DNA of 64,000 nt. Origin: Davidsoniella eucalypti (taxonomy: Eukaryota; Ascomycota; Sordariomycetes; Microascales; Ceratocystidaceae). The DNA lies in contig RMBW01000059.1 of assembly GCA_004009845.1 (NCBI GenBank), forward strand, positions 1 to 64,000, written 5' to 3'. Positions 61,760 to 64,000 of the stretch are shown here, one piece after another (position 1 is the first letter of the stretch; each line of letters starts with the position of its first letter). The translations under genes were made by a program, and so were the position numbers. The notes beneath the pieces were generated by a model. That model searched no databases. It saw nothing but the letters and a program-made list of their open reading frames with translations, and was not told the DNA's origin.

Positions 61760-62428
61760 TCACTTGAAGTGGCTTGAAGTGGTGGCACCAGAAGACTTGC
61801 CAGCCTGGTAAGTTTCGCTGAGGCCATTGTATAGAGCCTTCACTCTCTGGATCTCACCAAGGAAGAACTCCTTGTCCGTCTTGTCTTGTAGCTGCTCGGC
61901 TATTTCCACCAAAGCCTCGGCCTTAAAGAACTTGTTCGTCTTGTTGTACAGCGGCCTGTTCTGGAACTCGACATCCGACTCGCCGGTAGCTCTGACCTTG
62001 AAAACCTCCTGAAGGATATCGATATCGTACGGGATCGAGAACAAGTCTCTGCTATCCTCGTACGTGAACAGGAACAAGAACCGACGGAAACCAGACCACG
62101 TGATGCCGCTCAAGCACAGCGAGCACGGTTCGTGGGTGGCTAAAAAGATGCACTCAGAGGGATCAGGACGCGTCGCGGGGTCTGGAAACACCTCTGTGAA
62201 GAACTTGTGGATGCAGTGAATCTCGCCGTGGAACAGCGGCGATACGCGTTCATTGTTGGTGGCGCTGATCAGCGGCTTGAAGTCCTTGGAGAGAATGGCT
62301 GCGCCGAAGAGCTTGCTGCCAGACTTGACCCCTTCGCTAGTTAGCGGCACAATTTGGTTCTCGATGACGGAAAGAAGTGCCTCAAGAAGTTGTTTGGGCG
62401 GCTCGGCGGGGGTGACGGAGGAAGACAT
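61760..62428 (-). CDS. Zinc-dependent nucleoside/CMP-type deaminase (222 aa)
   Basis: Single exon from ATG 62428 to TGA 61762-61760. The zinc site of the cytidine-deaminase superfamily is complete: HGE at residues 67-69 (His ligand and catalytic Glu) and PCSLC at 101-105 (two Cys ligands), 31 residues apart. The substrate-side segments GAAILSKDF and SATNNERVS precede it. The C-terminal extension (FSIPYDIDILQEVFKV, then NKTNKFFKAEALVEI) is long and alpha-helical, unlike short bacterial cytidine deaminases. The reaction is hydrolytic deamination of a free base, nucleoside or nucleotide; which one cannot be told. No targeting signal, so probably cytosolic. TATAAAG lies about 142 bp upstream. No partner gene is adjacent. 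Confidence 0.92.
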   Translation of the reverse strand: MSSSVTPAEPPKQLLEALLSVIENQIVPLTSEGVKSGSKLFGAAILSKDFKPLISATNNERVSPLFHGEIHCIHKFFTEVFPDPATRPDPSECIFLATHEPCSLCLSGITWSGFRRFLFLFTYEDSRDLFSIPYDIDILQEVFKVRATGESDVEFQNRPLYNKTNKFFKAEALVEIAEQLQDKTDKEFFLGEIQRVKALYNGLSETYQAGKSSGATTSSHFK

Positions 62429-62569
62429 GACTTCTTCTTCTTCTTTTGTAGAAAGGGTGATTGGTTAGTTGGCCAGATATTCGAAAGGGAAATTGTATCG
62501 CATAGGCGACTACAGAAGAAAAAGAAAGTGGGAAGAAAAGTATAGAAGGGACATGTCGTGATGCAAATG

Positions 62570-62576
62570 CTTTATA
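62570..62576 (-). promoter_or_regulatory. TATA box of the deaminase gene
   Basis: TATAAAG on the minus strand about 142 bp before ATG 62428. This would place transcription start near 62540 and give a leader of about 110 nt containing a CTT-rich run just before the ATG region. Confidence 0.5.
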
Positions 62577-62737
62577 TCGACATTCATTGAGCACCCCGCA
62601 TCACATATTGTGTACTATTGCAGAACTACCATTTCGGGCATGCCTGCCGTCTATAGCCAATGCCGCGCCCGATTTAGTGCGCTTGGCTGCTTCCCACAAT
62701 CGCTGTCCGGCGACCTCCGTTTCCGCACTAAGAATGT

Positions 62738-62749
62738 GGTTAGGGTTAG
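62738..62749 (+). repeat. Short telomere-like repeat / telobox
   Basis: GGTTAGGGTTAG, about 310 bp upstream of the deaminase ATG. Two TTAGGG-type units; in fungi such boxes can be binding sites for Myb-type telomere-repeat proteins. Chance cannot be excluded. Confidence 0.45.
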
Positions 62750-64000
62750 TGTATTGTATTTGATACATGACAAATAAGAAAGTCGATTGTGTACTACAAC
62801 TAGATAACGCTAAATGCTAACAACAAAGATCTGCTGTCAATTTTGCAATATTATCAACGTGGTTCTCGGTATCAGTATGGGGTATAAAGTGGTTGAAATG
62901 CAGGCTAAAACCTGTCAAAACTGACGTACGAATCTTGCAAGGCTATCAATAACTAACTGGAGAGGCCGAGAACTGCTTCGGGAAAGCATTCTGTTTCTTT
63001 AGTCCGATTTAGTACTCAAAGCAGACTTTTGCTTTCGATCTTCATAGCTATTTCTTCTTCTCGGGTATAGATAGTGGCTGTTCTCTGAGTAAACGTTTGT
63101 CACGATTGTGGACCAAGGGCTAATTGAAGATAACGTACAACCTCTAAGGAGCAAGGTAAATAAAGCAAATAAAGACTCTCACCTAGTATGTATTCCTCGA
63201 TCATTTAGCAGAGACAACACGACACTTCATACTGATCTGCTGTGAATCTAACAATATATGTATCGTCATACCAAAAACAATACAACATTACACAGTAACT
63301 ACTTTTACTAACCATACTCAAATAGATGATGTCTGACAGCGCCATTATTAGCGTCCTTGAAAGGTGAACGCCGTATGTTATCTTTTCACATGGCATATAT
63401 ACCTCATATGATATCGGTACGAAGAAACGGAGTAGTGATAGTATAAGTCGCCTCCTGTATATCGAGGTACACTAATTACCCGAGACTTTGTTTGTAGAGT
63501 TGAGCATATAAAGTAAGTAGCTAACAGATTGCAATATGGGACAGCCTGATATCGAATCAACATATTGTCTTCATGAGACTACTAAGACTGTTCTCAAAAG
63601 GTCATGTATAAGATATCAACAAGTAGCTTATCAATAGAATGGTCGGTTATCAAGACGTTTGACTACAGAACTACAAACCAACCCAGAATATATAAGCAAT
63701 TAAAAAATACGACATGAAAGAAGACAAGTTGTCGTTCAAATTATAAGCATTTAAGAACTGGAGATGGAAATATGTATTAGGATTGGCGGCCGATAACCGA
63801 TGATGACTAAGCAAACAAGCAGAGTTTTCGGCGGCGGTCGCGACCACAACCAAACAGCACGAATATTAACACACCTAACAATATATCTTTATCAAGGCCT
63901 CAAATTCGTGCTTGGCCACTTCCGGAGATATTTTCCGGTGCTTTCTACTGTATATTCATGATCTTGGAGAAACAATCCTGAAATCATGCACTATATCCGG

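Larger units (their letters stand above)
62429..64000. other. Deaminase promoter and right-edge region, no gene
   Basis: It contains the deaminase promoter elements listed separately. From about 62800 to the window end I see no supportable gene; the frames present are 60-64 codons without motifs. A gene beginning just outside the right edge cannot be excluded. Confidence 0.45.

Noticed and set aside
1..64000. CRISPR arrays, bacterial operons, prophage or viral genes
   Set aside because: No regularly spaced repeats are present; spliced genes and fungal families show this is eukaryotic nuclear DNA.

Overview
The window looks like nuclear DNA of a filamentous ascomycete, most likely a sordariomycete close to Hypocreales. 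The genes have short introns (57-254 nt) with GTATGT/GTAAGT-type donors, CTAAC-like branch sites and TAG/CAG acceptors. The gene content also fits: Ran GEF (RCC1/Pim1), a CxC-rich small protein of the type found across Hypocreales, a LaeA-like methyltransferase, a DAO-family oxidoreductase and a 'vegetative cell wall protein gp1'-like protein. Genus cannot be told from the sequence alone.

Layout. 0-8.4 kb is a normal gene-dense fungal stretch: the N-terminal two thirds or so of RCC1 (minus, cut by the left edge), an intron-containing tRNA-Gly(GCC) (minus), a 107-aa cysteine-rich metallothionein-like protein (minus), a divergent F-box protein (plus), and a four-exon SAM-dependent methyltransferase (minus, convergent with the F-box gene). 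8.4-22.5 kb is a 14-kb gene desert containing one convincing MITE-like inverted-repeat element (15135-15518). 22.5-24.1 kb is a two-exon FAD-dependent oxidoreductase (minus). 24.1-48.9 kb is a 25-kb desert. 48.9-50.35 kb is the gp1-like protein (plus), which carries an apparent one-base frameshift near its 5' end. 50.35-61.76 kb is an 11-kb desert that starts with a strikingly T-rich stretch. 61.76-62.43 kb is a one-exon zinc-dependent nucleoside/CMP-type deaminase (minus). The last 1.6 kb has no gene I can support.

I find seven supported protein genes and one tRNA. Recognisable coding sequence is about 7.7 kb of 64 kb (roughly 12%), very low for a filamentous ascomycete. The genes are unrelated housekeeping or accessory genes and do not form an evident pathway or cluster; I see no backbone biosynthetic enzyme beside the LaeA-like methyltransferase. 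The unusual feature is the amount of unique-looking, moderately AT-rich DNA with strong local strand asymmetry and few recognisable transposons. It may hold long leaders, non-coding transcripts or regulatory DNA, but nothing in the sequence proves that. I did not find a clear new molecular system.
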